A DNA stretch of 64,000 bases. Origin: Anoxynatronum sibiricum. Lineage in GTDB: Bacteria > Bacillota > Clostridia > Peptostreptococcales > Tindalliaceae. Both the position numbers and the translations under genes were made by a program. Of this stretch, positions 43,147 through 51,984 are shown piece by piece; the first letter of the stretch is position 1; every line of letters starts with the position of its first letter. The notes under the pieces are model-generated. The model was not told the DNA's origin. It did not search any database and saw only the letters and a list, made by a program, of their open reading frames with translations. The DNA lies in contig NZ_JBCITM010000006.1 in the NCBI RefSeq assembly GCF_039414295.1, forward strand, positions 124,001 to 188,000, given 5' to 3'.

Positions 43147-43172
43147 TTACCAATGGTAATTACCGCTGGTAA
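43147..43172. promoter_or_regulatory. Two adjacent TTACC-N3-GGTAA palindromes, candidate TetR operators
   Basis: TTACCAATGGTAA (43147-43159) and TTACCGCTGGTAA (43160-43172) are directly adjacent and identical except for their centres. They lie 20-45 bases upstream of the TetR gene, in the expected promoter position. Confidence 0.7.
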
Positions 43173-43611
43173 TACAATAACAAAATAGATCCTTTTTGTA
43201 AATATATTTTTTCTGTCCAGGTTGATCTTTTAGGTCTGACAGTACTTTTATTAAGATGATGCCACCTATCAACTCAGTTTCATCGACATCAGATGATTGG
43301 CCTCATTCTTCACTGCTCATCACGTTTTTCAAATCATTGAACAACATGCTGAAGCAGGTTACGCTACCTCCGTCCCCGGTGAACTCCGCGGTGATCCCCC
43401 TTAGCATTGATTCTTTCAGTCATCATGACCTGCTGCATCAACGTAAAGACCCAACTCAAACGGTGATGAGATTGTTTCTCCCAAAAACAAAATTGAAGCA
43501 AACGCTTTACTATGGTAAAATTACTGAACACTTTTCTATATAAATTAAACTCTATCAGTACATCAGCATGACTATTTTCAATCATTGCATTGTAAGACAC
43601 AGGGAGGAAAA
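43173..43611. other. Gap between divergent regulators holding a duplicated gene tail and repeat copy E
   Basis: Bases 43302-43360 match 51985-52043 at 56 of 59 positions. On the minus strand both encode the tail CFSMLFNDLKNVMSSEE (or KKRM) followed by a stop, so each looks like the 3' end of one lost gene. Copy E of the dispersed repeat, GGTTACGCTACCTCCGTCCCC, follows directly at 43358-43378. AT-rich sequence at 43500-43600 probably holds the promoter of the AraC-family gene. Confidence 0.6.
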
Positions 43612-44445
43612 ATGATAACAAATGCGTATATAAATCGTGCTATCGATTATATCTTAAATCACATCAATGAAAATATATCTGTTGATGAGATAGCTTCTCA
43701 TTGCAATTTTTCAAGATATTACTTTTCCAGAATGTTCAAGGCGGAAACTGGGGAAAGTGTCTATGAATTTATCAAACGCGTGAAAATGGAACAAAGTGCG
43801 TTTCGCCTGAAGGTGGAGAAACGCAGAAGCATCACCGATATTAGCTGTGATTATGGTTATAGCTCATCAAACTACAGCTCTGCCTTTAAACAACATCACC
43901 ACCTGTCCCCAATGGAATTTCGCCGCAGTATCACCCAGATTTCTTTAACAAACCCGCTGTTTAACAAAGCTGCTGTCGGGTTAGAGTCATTTGAGAAGTG
44001 CACCCAAAAAATCTCCATCGAAGTTCTTGAGGATTATCCTGTTATCTATGAACGACATAAAGGAAGCTATGGCAACTTATCAGTTCATTGGGGTGCGTTT
44101 CAAGAAAAACACAAGGAACATATCACCGAGCTAACGTTGTTTTTAGAGCGCACCTATGATGACCCGTCCATTACCGATATAGACGAATGCCTGTATGATA
44201 TCTGCATGACAGCCCCAGAAGGCTGCCAGCTTAAAAATACCTATGTGATCAAAGGTGGTAAATTTGCCATTTATCACTTCAAAGGTTTCGTAAAGCAGAT
44301 TTACACCGCTTACCAAAGCCTCTTCAATGTGTGGTTACCTCAAAGCAGCTGCGAAATTGACCACCGCTACGGCTTTGAGATTTACAGAAAGATTGATAAT
44401 GGTTCCATGTATATGGAAATTGATCTTTGCATCCCCATCAAATAG
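43612..44445 (+). CDS. AraC-family regulator with GyrI-like effector-binding domain
   Basis: The double HTH reads ISVDEIASHCNFSRYYFSRM and DISCDYGYSSSNYSSAFKQ (about residues 20-95). The second half (about 130-278) is a GyrI-like ligand domain with ISIEVLEDYPVIYERHKGSY and AIYHFKGF, ending MYMEIDLCIPIK. The ATG at 43612 follows GGGAGG. The MATE exporter lies 80 bases downstream on the same strand, so this regulator probably senses the exporter's substrate. Confidence 0.9.
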   Translation: MITNAYINRAIDYILNHINENISVDEIASHCNFSRYYFSRMFKAETGESVYEFIKRVKMEQSAFRLKVEKRRSITDISCDYGYSSSNYSSAFKQHHHLSPMEFRRSITQISLTNPLFNKAAVGLESFEKCTQKISIEVLEDYPVIYERHKGSYGNLSVHWGAFQEKHKEHITELTLFLERTYDDPSITDIDECLYDICMTAPEGCQLKNTYVIKGGKFAIYHFKGFVKQIYTAYQSLFNVWLPQSSCEIDHRYGFEIYRKIDNGSMYMEIDLCIPIK

Positions 44446-44524
44446 AGCACAAAAACAGAAGTCTTCTGCTTTTTCTTCCCTTATCCTATATGGTGTGCAC
44501 AATGGATAAAGGGAGGAAATGAGT

Positions 44525-45862
44525 ATGAACTTAGAGATTATTCAAAGCAACAAAATCAAAATGCTTTTGCAATTTTCGATTCCATCGATTATTGCCATGG
44601 TGCTGACCTCACTGATTACAGTTGCCGATGGTTATTTCATCGGAAACTATGTGGGAAAAGAGGGTCTTGCTGCGGTTAACTTGGGGCTGCCAATGATCTA
44701 TTTTTATCTGGCAGTGGGACTGATGATATCGGTAGGCGGCATGGCCATTGCCGGAATGGCTCTTGGCAGTGGCGATATCAAAAAGTGTAACAGTGTTTTT
44801 AATCAGACCATGTGTATGACACTGGTTTCGACCGTTCTGGTAAGCAGCTTCATGTGGTTTCTCTTTGACCCACTCCTTCATATCTTAAATGCCGATGCGC
44901 AGGTGGCGGGATTTTTCAAAGACTATTATGGCATTATGCTGTTACAGCTTCCGATTATGGTGATCAACGCATCCTTTGGCATGTTTATCCGCGGAGAAGG
45001 CAAGCCGCAGTATTTTATGCAAGTCAACATTTTGAACGTGCTGCTCAATATTCTGTTTGACTATTTATTTGTTCGCTGGTTTAGCTGGGGTGTAAAGGGT
45101 GTCGCTGTTGCCTCTTTGCTTTCCGCTATCATGACCCTTGTGTGCATTCTTTACTTCTTTATCAAGAAGTCAAGCGTGTACAAATTCCGCAGATTTACTT
45201 TTTCCAGTGTGGTGCTTAAAAACACACTTTTCAATGGCAGCTCGGAATTTGTCGGTGAAATGTCGATGAGCATTTCCATGTTTGCCTATAACTTTGTCAT
45301 TCTAAAGAATATTGGCGTGGACGGCGTGACAGCCTTTACCATAGTGGGATATATTGCCTACATTTTCAATATGGTCCTTATCGGTTTTGGTCAGGGGGCA
45401 AGCCCTCTCATCAGCTTTGCCTATGGGGCAAAAGAACACTTGCTTGCAGCCAACCTGCGTAGAATCACCACCTTCATGGTGCTCACTGCAGGAGCAGTGG
45501 TGTTTTTGCTGGTGCTGGTTGCTTCTGGATGGTATAGCAGTCTGTTTGTAAAGAGTGATGTCGTGGAACCGCTGGTGCGTTCGGGCATGATCATCTTTAG
45601 TGTTTCATTTCTGTTTTCAGGAGTTAATACCATTTCAGCATTTTACTTCACATCCATTGGCAGAGCCAAAGAATCCGCCATCATATCTTCTGCACGAAGT
45701 TTGTTTATTTTGCTGATTTGTATTTTTACTTTGCCACCGCTGTTCGGAATGACTGGAGTATGGCTTGTGGCACCGATGACAGAAATCTTGACCTTATTCA
45801 TAAGCCTGTATTTTATCAGGCAAGAAAGTGCAAACCAATCACACAGCTTGGTGCAAGGCTGA
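44525..45862 (+). CDS. MATE-family efflux transporter
   Basis: A 445-residue protein with twelve predicted helices. NKIKMLLQFSIPSIIAMVLTS opens the first, and VADGYFIGNYVGKEGLAAVNL is the classic MATE helix 1-2 segment. AYNFVILKNIGVDGVTAFTIVGY and GFGQGASPLISFAYGAKE are the equivalent in the second half. MATE proteins export cationic drugs with Na+ or H+. The ATG at 44525 has GGAGG eight bases upstream, better than the ATG at 44519. It is probably controlled by the AraC gene upstream. Confidence 0.93.
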   Translation: MNLEIIQSNKIKMLLQFSIPSIIAMVLTSLITVADGYFIGNYVGKEGLAAVNLGLPMIYFYLAVGLMISVGGMAIAGMALGSGDIKKCNSVFNQTMCMTLVSTVLVSSFMWFLFDPLLHILNADAQVAGFFKDYYGIMLLQLPIMVINASFGMFIRGEGKPQYFMQVNILNVLLNILFDYLFVRWFSWGVKGVAVASLLSAIMTLVCILYFFIKKSSVYKFRRFTFSSVVLKNTLFNGSSEFVGEMSMSISMFAYNFVILKNIGVDGVTAFTIVGYIAYIFNMVLIGFGQGASPLISFAYGAKEHLLAANLRRITTFMVLTAGAVVFLLVLVASGWYSSLFVKSDVVEPLVRSGMIIFSVSFLFSGVNTISAFYFTSIGRAKESAIISSARSLFILLICIFTLPPLFGMTGVWLVAPMTEILTLFISLYFIRQESANQSHSLVQG

Positions 45863-46242
45863 TATTCAATCCGCGCATACTGATCTTACTAACCTTCAAT
45901 ATCCGCCGCTACATATTGTGGTATACCGATGAAAATGCCAAAAATGGTCCACCCGGTCAGGTCTCTTGCCTGCGCCGGCGTTACCAATGCGGGGAAAGGC
46001 CCTGTTCAGGGGGCCTTTCATGGCATTGAAGGCGTCGTAATATCCTGTAAAGTTCTGGTGCGCCCAGGTATCAGCAAATCCGTATCCGCGTTTCTTCTTT
46101 CCTGCTTTTGGGATATAGAGAATATCAATGCAATCATTTCGTTCCATTAATACTTTCGATTTAACGGCAGTTCTCTCTTGTGATATGATAAATTTGATGT
46201 ATTGTGCTAAACTACAGTATTATTGAAGGAGAGATAAACTTA
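45863..46242. other. Gap with hairpin and coding-like debris
   Basis: A hairpin AAAGGCCC/GGGCCTTT at 45995-46018 could end the MATE transcript, although no T tract follows. On the minus strand a frame starting at 46147 reads ERNDCIDILYIPKAGKKKRG and continues through WAHQNFTGYY. Another frame, about 45893-45990, reads VTPAQARDLTGWTIFGIF. Both look like protein pieces but lack ribosome binding sites and are not recognised. The end near 46200 carries the phnD promoter region. Confidence 0.35.
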
Positions 46243-47130
46243 ATGAATCGAAAACTTGCTATACTGCTGGCTCTGGTCCTTTTGTTGGGAGCCTTTCTAA
46301 CAGTAGGATGCAGTCCCGACAGCATCGATGAAGACGAAAAAACAGTGCTACGCCTGGGTGCAGTTCCAGGAGAAGAAGAACAAAAGCGCCGAGATCAATA
46401 CCAACCGTTTGTTGAGTACCTGGAAAGAGAGCTTGGTGTAGAGGTGGAGCTGTTTGTTGGTTCTGATTACACAGCAACTGTTGAAGCTATGCGTTCAAAT
46501 AAAATTGACTTGGTATGGTATGGGCCGCTTTCCTATCTTCTTGCGGCTGACATTGCTGATGCCGAAGCCTTCGCCCTTTCCTATGACAGTGAGTTAGGCG
46601 TGTTTTACGAGTCGTATATCATTGTCCATGCAGACAGCGACATTTACGAAATAGCAGATCTAAAAGGCAAAACCTTTGCTTTTGTTGACCCTGCTTCCAC
46701 AGGCGGACACCTGATTCCCCGACATCAAATGGTGGATGCCGGTTTAGACCCCGACGCTGATCTTGAGTCAATGGTATTTGTAGGAGGTCATGACGCTTGT
46801 GCTGAAGCTGTTAAAAACAAGCATGTTGATGGCGCCGCCATTGTCAGACACATGTTTGAAAGAGGGGTTGAGGCAGAAAGAATAGACGAAGAAGAACTAC
46901 GTATCATTGCAGTCTCTGATCCCTTCCCTGGCGGTCCTTTGGCTTACCGCAGAAGTTTAGATGAAGGTTTAAAGGAAGCTATCCGGCATGCCATTTTCAA
47001 TATGCCTGACGAAGACGTGCAAGCAAATTTGGAAGTCTTTGGCAGCAGACACCTGCGCTTCGAGGAAGCAGACGACGCTCTGTTCGATACGTTGCGAGAG
47101 GCTTCCAAACTGATTGATTTAGATTTGTAG
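46243..47130 (+). CDS. phnD: PhnD-type phosphonate/phosphite-binding lipoprotein
   Basis: A lipoprotein signal with lipobox LTVGC (about residue 24) precedes a periplasmic-binding-like fold. Motifs typical of PhnD/PtxB proteins include LRLGAVPGEEEQKRRDQYQP, DLVWYGPLSYLLA, and FVDPASTGGHLIPRHQM. The ligand could be phosphonates, phosphite or hypophosphite. The ATG at 46243 has GGAGAG nine bases upstream. It heads a three-gene importer locus; no C-P lyase or phosphite dehydrogenase gene is adjacent, so the ligand is not settled. Confidence 0.9.
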   Translation: MNRKLAILLALVLLLGAFLTVGCSPDSIDEDEKTVLRLGAVPGEEEQKRRDQYQPFVEYLERELGVEVELFVGSDYTATVEAMRSNKIDLVWYGPLSYLLAADIADAEAFALSYDSELGVFYESYIIVHADSDIYEIADLKGKTFAFVDPASTGGHLIPRHQMVDAGLDPDADLESMVFVGGHDACAEAVKNKHVDGAAIVRHMFERGVEAERIDEEELRIIAVSDPFPGGPLAYRRSLDEGLKEAIRHAIFNMPDEDVQANLEVFGSRHLRFEEADDALFDTLREASKLIDLDL

Positions 47131-47179
47131 AATGTCCATGGTTCATGTATAGTTGATTTACCAGCGTATTTTTCCGATT

Positions 47180-47223
47180 AATCCTTATCTTTTTCATGAA
47201 GATAAGGATTTCTTATTTCTCTT
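47180..47223 (+). terminator. Hairpin between phnD and phnC
   Basis: AATCCTTATCTT and AAGATAAGGATT pair perfectly over 12 bases with a seven-base loop, followed by TCTTATTTCTCTTT. It is a likely partial terminator that would give more binding protein than transporter. Confidence 0.75.
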
Positions 47224-47244
47224 TAAGCAAAGGAGGCATTGGAG

Positions 47245-48033
47245 ATGCTACATGCCAAGGGTGTGAACAAAACTTACAAAAATAAAGTTCAAGCGCTAAA
47301 AAATATTGATTTAGACTTATGCAAGGGTGAATTTGCAGTGCTTTTGGGTTTAAGTGGAGCAGGAAAGTCTACTTTGCTCCGATGTATTAACGGGTTGGTT
47401 CCCATTGATAGTGGCGATATTATTTTTGAAAACCAATCCGTCTTAGAGCGTAATAAACTTACCCGCTTACGAAAAGATATTGGCATGATCTTTCAGCAGT
47501 TCAACATCATCAAGCGACTATCAGTTTTGGAAAACGTTCTTTGTGGTCGTCTGGCATATAACAGTAGTATCCCCAGCAGTCTTCGCCTTTTTCCAAAAGA
47601 AGAAGTGGAGTGGGCTTTGACCTGTATCGAAAAAGTTGGCCTTGAGGATAAAGCGCTTACACGAAGTGATCAGTTGAGCGGTGGGCAGCAGCAACGTGTA
47701 GGTATTGCCAGGGCCTTAGCCCAAAAACCCAAGCTTATTTTGGCTGACGAACCTGTTGCAAGTCTTGATCCCTACTCATCGGAAGAAATCATGGAGCTGT
47801 TACACAAGATTAATGCATTGGAGAATATCACTTTGTTGATGAGTTTGCATCAGGTCGATCTTGCTAAGAAGTATGGGAAACGAATTATCGGTTTAAAGGG
47901 AGGGCATATTGTGTTTGATCAGTTGACCCCCGAAGTAACAAGAGACGACCTTAAGTTGATTTACAGCGAAAACCACTCACATGAGGAAAGGGAAGGTGCC
48001 TATGACAACGCACACCGACAAAAAACGCAGTAA
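47245..48033 (+). CDS. phnC: Phosphonate/phosphite ABC transporter ATPase
   Basis: The 262-residue ATPase has Walker A GLSGAGKSTLL, the signature LSGGQQQRV, Walker B LILADEPVASLDP and the switch histidine in MSLHQVD. NGLVPIDSGDIIFENQ and FQQFNIIKRLSVLENVL are usual for PhnC. GGAGG lies eight bases before the ATG at 47245. The permease gene overlaps its 3' end by 32 bases. Confidence 0.92.
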   Translation: MLHAKGVNKTYKNKVQALKNIDLDLCKGEFAVLLGLSGAGKSTLLRCINGLVPIDSGDIIFENQSVLERNKLTRLRKDIGMIFQQFNIIKRLSVLENVLCGRLAYNSSIPSSLRLFPKEEVEWALTCIEKVGLEDKALTRSDQLSGGQQQRVGIARALAQKPKLILADEPVASLDPYSSEEIMELLHKINALENITLLMSLHQVDLAKKYGKRIIGLKGGHIVFDQLTPEVTRDDLKLIYSENHSHEEREGAYDNAHRQKTQ

Positions 48034-48823
48034 GTGGACGCTGGTATTTCCCATTAAAAAAGATGGTAAAAATCTTCTAAAATGGCTGGGCTTTTTCGGC
48101 TTTTTTTGTGCTGTGCTTCTATGGAGCTTCCAGGGAACAAACTTTAATCTATACCGAATACAAGAGGGCATCGATGGGATTATTGACATCATCAGTCGTA
48201 TGTTCCCACCAAAACTGAGTATTGTGCCGCGATTAGTTAAACCCACCATTGAAACAGTTCAAATGTCTATTGTTGGCACTTTGATTGCCATTCTGTTGTC
48301 TATACCCCTCGGCATCTGTGCTGCGCAAAATATATCACCCAGCCCCATACTCTATCATGGCAGTCGACTGATCCTAAACTCTTTGCGCACTGTTCCAGAT
48401 GTGATCTTTGCTGTCATTTTTGTTTCGGCCGTTGGCCTCGGCCCTTTTCCCGGCACACTGGCCATTGGAGTCAGTTCCAGTGGGATGCTTGGAAAATTTC
48501 TCGGCGACTCTATTGAGAATATTGACCCAGGATCTCTTGAAGCGCTTCGGGCTACTGGTGCCAACAAGATTCAAGCCATCTCCTATGCTGTCATCCCTCA
48601 AATCCTTCCTGAATTTATTTCCCTTGCACTGTTTCGTTGGGAGATGAATTTCCGTTCTTCCACCATCTTGGGAATTGTTGGGGCAGGAGGAATCGGTTTT
48701 GAGCTCATGACCAGCATGCGCTTGTTCCGCTATCAGGAAATGACCATGACCCTTATCCTTATCCTGGCAGTGGTAGCTGTGGTGGACTCAGTTTCGGCGA
48801 ACATACGTAGTCGTGTTTTGTAG
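48002..48823 (+). CDS. phnE: Phosphonate/phosphite ABC transporter permease
   Basis: A 273-residue permease with six helices. The coupling segment ALRATGANKIQAISYAVIPQ (about 180-200) contains the E-A-x-x-x-T-G-A pattern of the binding-protein-dependent permeases. SIPLGICAAQNISP and LGIVGAGGIGFEL are typical of PhnE. The ATG at 48002 follows GGAAGG; an upstream ATG at 47981 is less well placed. Only one permease gene is present, so it would act as a homodimer. Confidence 0.92.
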   Translation: MTTHTDKKRSKWTLVFPIKKDGKNLLKWLGFFGFFCAVLLWSFQGTNFNLYRIQEGIDGIIDIISRMFPPKLSIVPRLVKPTIETVQMSIVGTLIAILLSIPLGICAAQNISPSPILYHGSRLILNSLRTVPDVIFAVIFVSAVGLGPFPGTLAIGVSSSGMLGKFLGDSIENIDPGSLEALRATGANKIQAISYAVIPQILPEFISLALFRWEMNFRSSTILGIVGAGGIGFELMTSMRLFRYQEMTMTLILILAVVAVVDSVSANIRSRVL

Positions 48824-48898
48824 TTGGACACCTGATCTTCTGTCAAGAAAAAAGACAACTAAATTAGACTGCGCCCATGCCGGTCGCCATACCTTCCA

Positions 48899-48966
48899 AT
48901 GTAACGGCTTCATAGTCTTTGGAACTGATGATGTTGTTGATTTCGTCAAGGGGTATACCAGTTCCG
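48899..48966 (-). pseudogene. Fragment of a MerR/TipA-like regulator gene
   Basis: The minus strand reads GIPLDEINNIISSKDYEAVT, closely matching GMPLDEIKNIISSKDYDAVT of the intact TipA-like gene at 58009-58764. At DNA level about 85 percent of 68 positions agree by eye. Nothing else of the gene remains, and a copy of the dispersed repeat begins immediately beside it. Confidence 0.82.
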
Positions 48967-48967
48967 T

Positions 48968-49018
48968 AAGTTACATTACCTCCGTCCCTCGCGTCTCCTT
49001 CGTCCCTCGCGTCTCCTT
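48968..49018. repeat. Dispersed repeat, copy G, with internal duplication
   Basis: AAGTTACATTACCTCCGTCCC is followed by CTCGCGTCTCCTTCGTCCC and CTCGCGTCTCC, a local duplication of the motif's 3' part. It lies between the MerR fragment and the end of the next minus-strand gene. Confidence 0.75.
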
Positions 49019-49496
49019 ATAACCCTGCACTAAAATGAAAAACATTTTCTAAAAGTTCAGAATAATTCAAGGTTCCTTCATCAAAGCCAGTTCCTTCATA
49101 TGTGTTTTTCAATTCTGCATTATTTCGTCTTATTGCAATTCCATCAACGCTTTGGAATACAGCACCGAATGAGATTAATACAACGTCTTTATCAACCAAA
49201 TATATTGCTATAATTTCACGCTTATACTTTGACACAATGCTTTCAACTTTTGGTTTCTTTGTGTGATAATCAGCAGTCCCCAATACCTCACCGACCGTTA
49301 AGTACCCATCATCATATAGAAGGAATAGTTGATTGCCCATCTCCTCAAAGTTTTTAAAATCACTTTGATTCATTTTGTTAAATGGCGATGAAAATGAATC
49401 ATCCGTTACCATAGCATACGCTATTACACCGATAAAGATGATCATTATGGCACCTATTGATATTATAATTGCTGAACTTGTTTTCGATCTGCTCAA
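49017..49496 (-). CDS. Uncharacterised single-pass membrane protein
   Basis: A membrane helix at about residues 8-31 (IIISIGAIMIIFIGVIAYAM) anchors a soluble domain of about 125 residues that faces outwards. The domain contains LFLLYDDGYLTVGEVLGTAD and VDKDVVLISFGAVF. No family is recognised. A TTG at 49496 follows GGGGGG by five bases. Its stop lies at the very end of repeat copy G. The region is AT-rich compared with its neighbours. Confidence 0.65.
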   Translation of the reverse strand: MSRSKTSSAIIISIGAIMIIFIGVIAYAMVTDDSFSSPFNKMNQSDFKNFEEMGNQLFLLYDDGYLTVGEVLGTADYHTKKPKVESIVSKYKREIIAIYLVDKDVVLISFGAVFQSVDGIAIRRNNAELKNTYEGTGFDEGTLNYSELLENVFHFSAGL

Positions 49497-49778
49497 ATTA
49501 TCCCCCCCGCTATCAAGATCTATGCTTAATCACATTCGTACACAAAATCAAAAGTACATAAAATCAAGCTCAAGCGCATCAATCAAAACTCCAAAGCCCT
49601 TCTCCAACAATCCACCACACGATGTCGCGGCCTTTACCTCATCTTTCCGATAACATCTGCATGTTTGCAACGTCACTGCACTGGACCAGCGGATCCCTTC
49701 CCCCCTGGCGGAGCTTGTCTCCCCGCGAAAAGCTTGGGGGCGGAGCATAGCGAAGCCGGCAATGGCTTTCTTCATACA

Positions 49779-50450
49779 CTATTGAGCTGCTATAATCTCG
49801 ATATAATTAATAATATTCTCATATTGATAATCATTAGCAATCCCAAAGGTTGGGTCATAAAAAGTTCCATTAAAATATACTAAAAGGTGGTTTTTGGGGC
49901 AACTTCTAACATTTATTATGCAACACTTTGGAAACTGTACTTTCTTGCCTTGAGTATAAACAGGCTTCCTATATGAAAAACCAAAATAATCAAGGGTTTC
50001 TAGCACTTTGCTTATGCTTGCCTGCCATTTCCTGCTTTTCATTATTCTCACTACCTCATCAACAGAAACTCCAGCAAGCATTGCAAGGCATGCCTGTCCA
50101 CAATAACCGTCACTAGGTTGTTTCAAGTAGCTTATGCTATCAATATTTCTTATTGGATTCTCTTCGTTATACGGACTGTCATGATTTATTCTTGCGAGTT
50201 GTTCTAATAGTGTGAAATTAACATCGAACGCACTTCCTGTATCTAATTTATTAAAAACATCCTTATTAATCGGAATGGCATACTCACCCTTCCCTTTTGG
50301 GATAAGCTTGCATTCAAAAGCTGCCTCATCAATAACAACTTTAGCCGGTAGATTCCCTTTTTTACCACAAACTTCCCAAACATTAAAAGGTATTTTTATA
50401 AACGTCCTATTACCTTCTTTGTAGTAGCCTGACTTAAATGAATAATTCAT
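49779..50450 (-). CDS. DUF1905-like domain fused to a C39-like cysteine peptidase domain
   Basis: Residues 1-82 (RTFIKIPFNVWEVCGKKGNL, then KVVIDEAAFECKLIPKGKGEY) match the small beta-barrel DUF1905. From about residue 104 the sequence is papain-like: QPSDGYCGQACLAMLAGVSV has the catalytic cysteine helix of C39-type peptidases, and NHLLVYFNGTFYDPTFG supplies the histidine and aspartate. No signal peptide is seen, and no bacteriocin or transporter genes adjoin. Its substrate is unknown. It precedes no obvious partner; the AraC gene lies just upstream on the same strand. Confidence 0.72.
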   Translation of the reverse strand: MNYSFKSGYYKEGNRTFIKIPFNVWEVCGKKGNLPAKVVIDEAAFECKLIPKGKGEYAIPINKDVFNKLDTGSAFDVNFTLLEQLARINHDSPYNEENPIRNIDSISYLKQPSDGYCGQACLAMLAGVSVDEVVRIMKSRKWQASISKVLETLDYFGFSYRKPVYTQGKKVQFPKCCIINVRSCPKNHLLVYFNGTFYDPTFGIANDYQYENIINYIEIIAAQ

Positions 50451-50468
50451 AGTTTACCCCTCTTTTAT

Positions 50469-51338
50469 CTACTTTTTGACCACTGCAATCCAAACCTCCT
50501 GACGATTTTCCTGCATATAACACTCTATAACCGGCAGGTCTGCCAGTTCATATCCTGAGCTGGGAAGCCATTCAGTATAAAACTGCTTGTAAACCTTCTG
50601 TGTCGCACTGGGCAACTCTCCGTTGGCTTCAAAAATTGCCCAAGTTGCAATAGGGTAAGAAAACTCCTTCATTCCTTCAAATGCATGAATGTGTATGCAT
50701 TCAGGTACATCAACATGGCTTGTTACACCTATTATATAATTCATTTCTTCCGAATCTCCCCATTTTCCTCCTTCTGCAATTCCTAAAAATCCGGCAGGTC
50801 TATAGTCAGGGAAGTTCTCTACAAACCTCTTCATCGTCCCGTCTTTCCATGCATTTTTCCATATTTGGGGAATGACATCAAGTGCCGTTGATGTTTTAAC
50901 TTTGTGTAATATTCCCATTACCTTAAACTCAGGCCACTGCTCAATTTGATAGTTCATATGATTTTCTCCTTGAATGTTTATTTGAAAGGAGAGTTTTGGA
51001 CAAGATTTTAATTGAACTATTTTATTTCTGACACCGGAAGGCAGTACACCGTGAAAGCTTCTAAATGCCCGGGAAAATGAATCTTGAGATTCGTACCCAT
51101 ATTTTAGTGAAATATCAATTATTCTTTCTTTGCTGTTCATTAAATCAAAAGCCGCCATAGTTAAACGCCTGTTCCGTATATATTCAGACAATGGTTTATC
51201 TGCTATATACGAAAACATTCTCTGAAAATTATAAACAGAACATCCTGCAATTTTTGATATTGCTTCATAGGATATTTCACCTGTAAGGTTTTCCTCTATG
51301 TAACTTATTGCCTCATTCAGCTGCTTAATCCAATCCAT
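50469..51338 (-). CDS. AraC-family regulator with GyrI-like effector-binding domain
   Basis: The HTH part reads ISYEAISKIAGCSVYNFQRMF and DISLKYGYESQDSFSRAFRSF. The second half (about 125-289) has MNYQIEQWPEFKVMGILHKV, WAIFEANGELPSATQKVY and FYTEWLPSSGYELADLPVIE, the GyrI-like pattern. GGGAGTGAG precedes the ATG at 51338. It ends 18 bases before the DUF1905-peptidase gene, so the two may be one transcript. It is the third regulator of this architecture in the window. Confidence 0.9.
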   Translation of the reverse strand: MDWIKQLNEAISYIEENLTGEISYEAISKIAGCSVYNFQRMFSYIADKPLSEYIRNRRLTMAAFDLMNSKERIIDISLKYGYESQDSFSRAFRSFHGVLPSGVRNKIVQLKSCPKLSFQINIQGENHMNYQIEQWPEFKVMGILHKVKTSTALDVIPQIWKNAWKDGTMKRFVENFPDYRPAGFLGIAEGGKWGDSEEMNYIIGVTSHVDVPECIHIHAFEGMKEFSYPIATWAIFEANGELPSATQKVYKQFYTEWLPSSGYELADLPVIECYMQENRQEVWIAVVKK

Positions 51339-51718
51339 CTTCTCACTCCCGGTTCAATCATACCATTTAAACAATTAGTGTTCTCGACATTTTGTGCCGC
51401 ATTATGTAGTCCAATAATTGCATTTTTGTATAGTTTTCATTAAGTATTCTCCCCAAAACATTACCCATGGTTATCCGGCACATGATGCTCCGGTCTTTGC
51501 GCGCGATTTTATAACGTCCTGCGAGTTCCCGAAGTCTGGTTACTATATTCATATTATCTCAGATTTTGGAAATTCGCTGTTAGGCGATGGACCATTCCCC
51601 CCAGATTCAGAGACGACCATGGATGGGAGCCCCTTAAACTTTTCTCTTGAGCTATGTGCCATGCAAAATAAGAAAAGTGAGTCTTAGTTACAAATGCAGA
51701 TTATGCTCATTAGTCTTG
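51339..51718. other. Gap with one short unrecognised minus-strand frame
   Basis: A 61-codon minus-strand frame at 51367-51552 (VTRLRELAGRYKIARKDRSI near its start) has a protein-like composition but no ribosome binding site. It overlaps a plus-strand open frame. Neither is recognised. The remainder carries the probable promoter of the AraC gene. Confidence 0.3.
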
Positions 51719-51901
51719 CTAATCCTTTTTTAAGCCAAAAATCCCCAAGACATTACCAGCAACCATAGCTAACAAACCAGCGTATTGTGGTACTTGCATA
51801 TACCCTGCTTGTATAGATACATCTGCAAAACCTAATACCCCAACAGAATACATGATTGACCCTCCAATAAAAAGCATTCCTCCGAATAATACTTTTTTCA
51901 T
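51719..51901 (-). CDS. Small two-helix membrane protein (60 residues)
   Basis: KKVLFGGMLFIGGSIMYSVG and GLLAMVAGNVLGIFGLKKD form two membrane helices joined by a short polar loop. A textbook GGAGG lies six bases before the ATG at 51901, so it is very probably expressed. Family not recognised. Confidence 0.72.
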   Translation of the reverse strand: MKKVLFGGMLFIGGSIMYSVGVLGFADVSIQAGYMQVPQYAGLLAMVAGNVLGIFGLKKD

Positions 51902-51984
51902 GCGTAACCTCCTCGTTGTATGATGATATTATTTATTGCATATTTATCTACGGATGTGCACTAAGACAATCATTCACTAACGTT

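Noticed and set aside
49548..49775. Minus-strand frame of 75 codons
   Set aside because: No ribosome binding site, mixed composition and no recognised motif; treated as intergenic.
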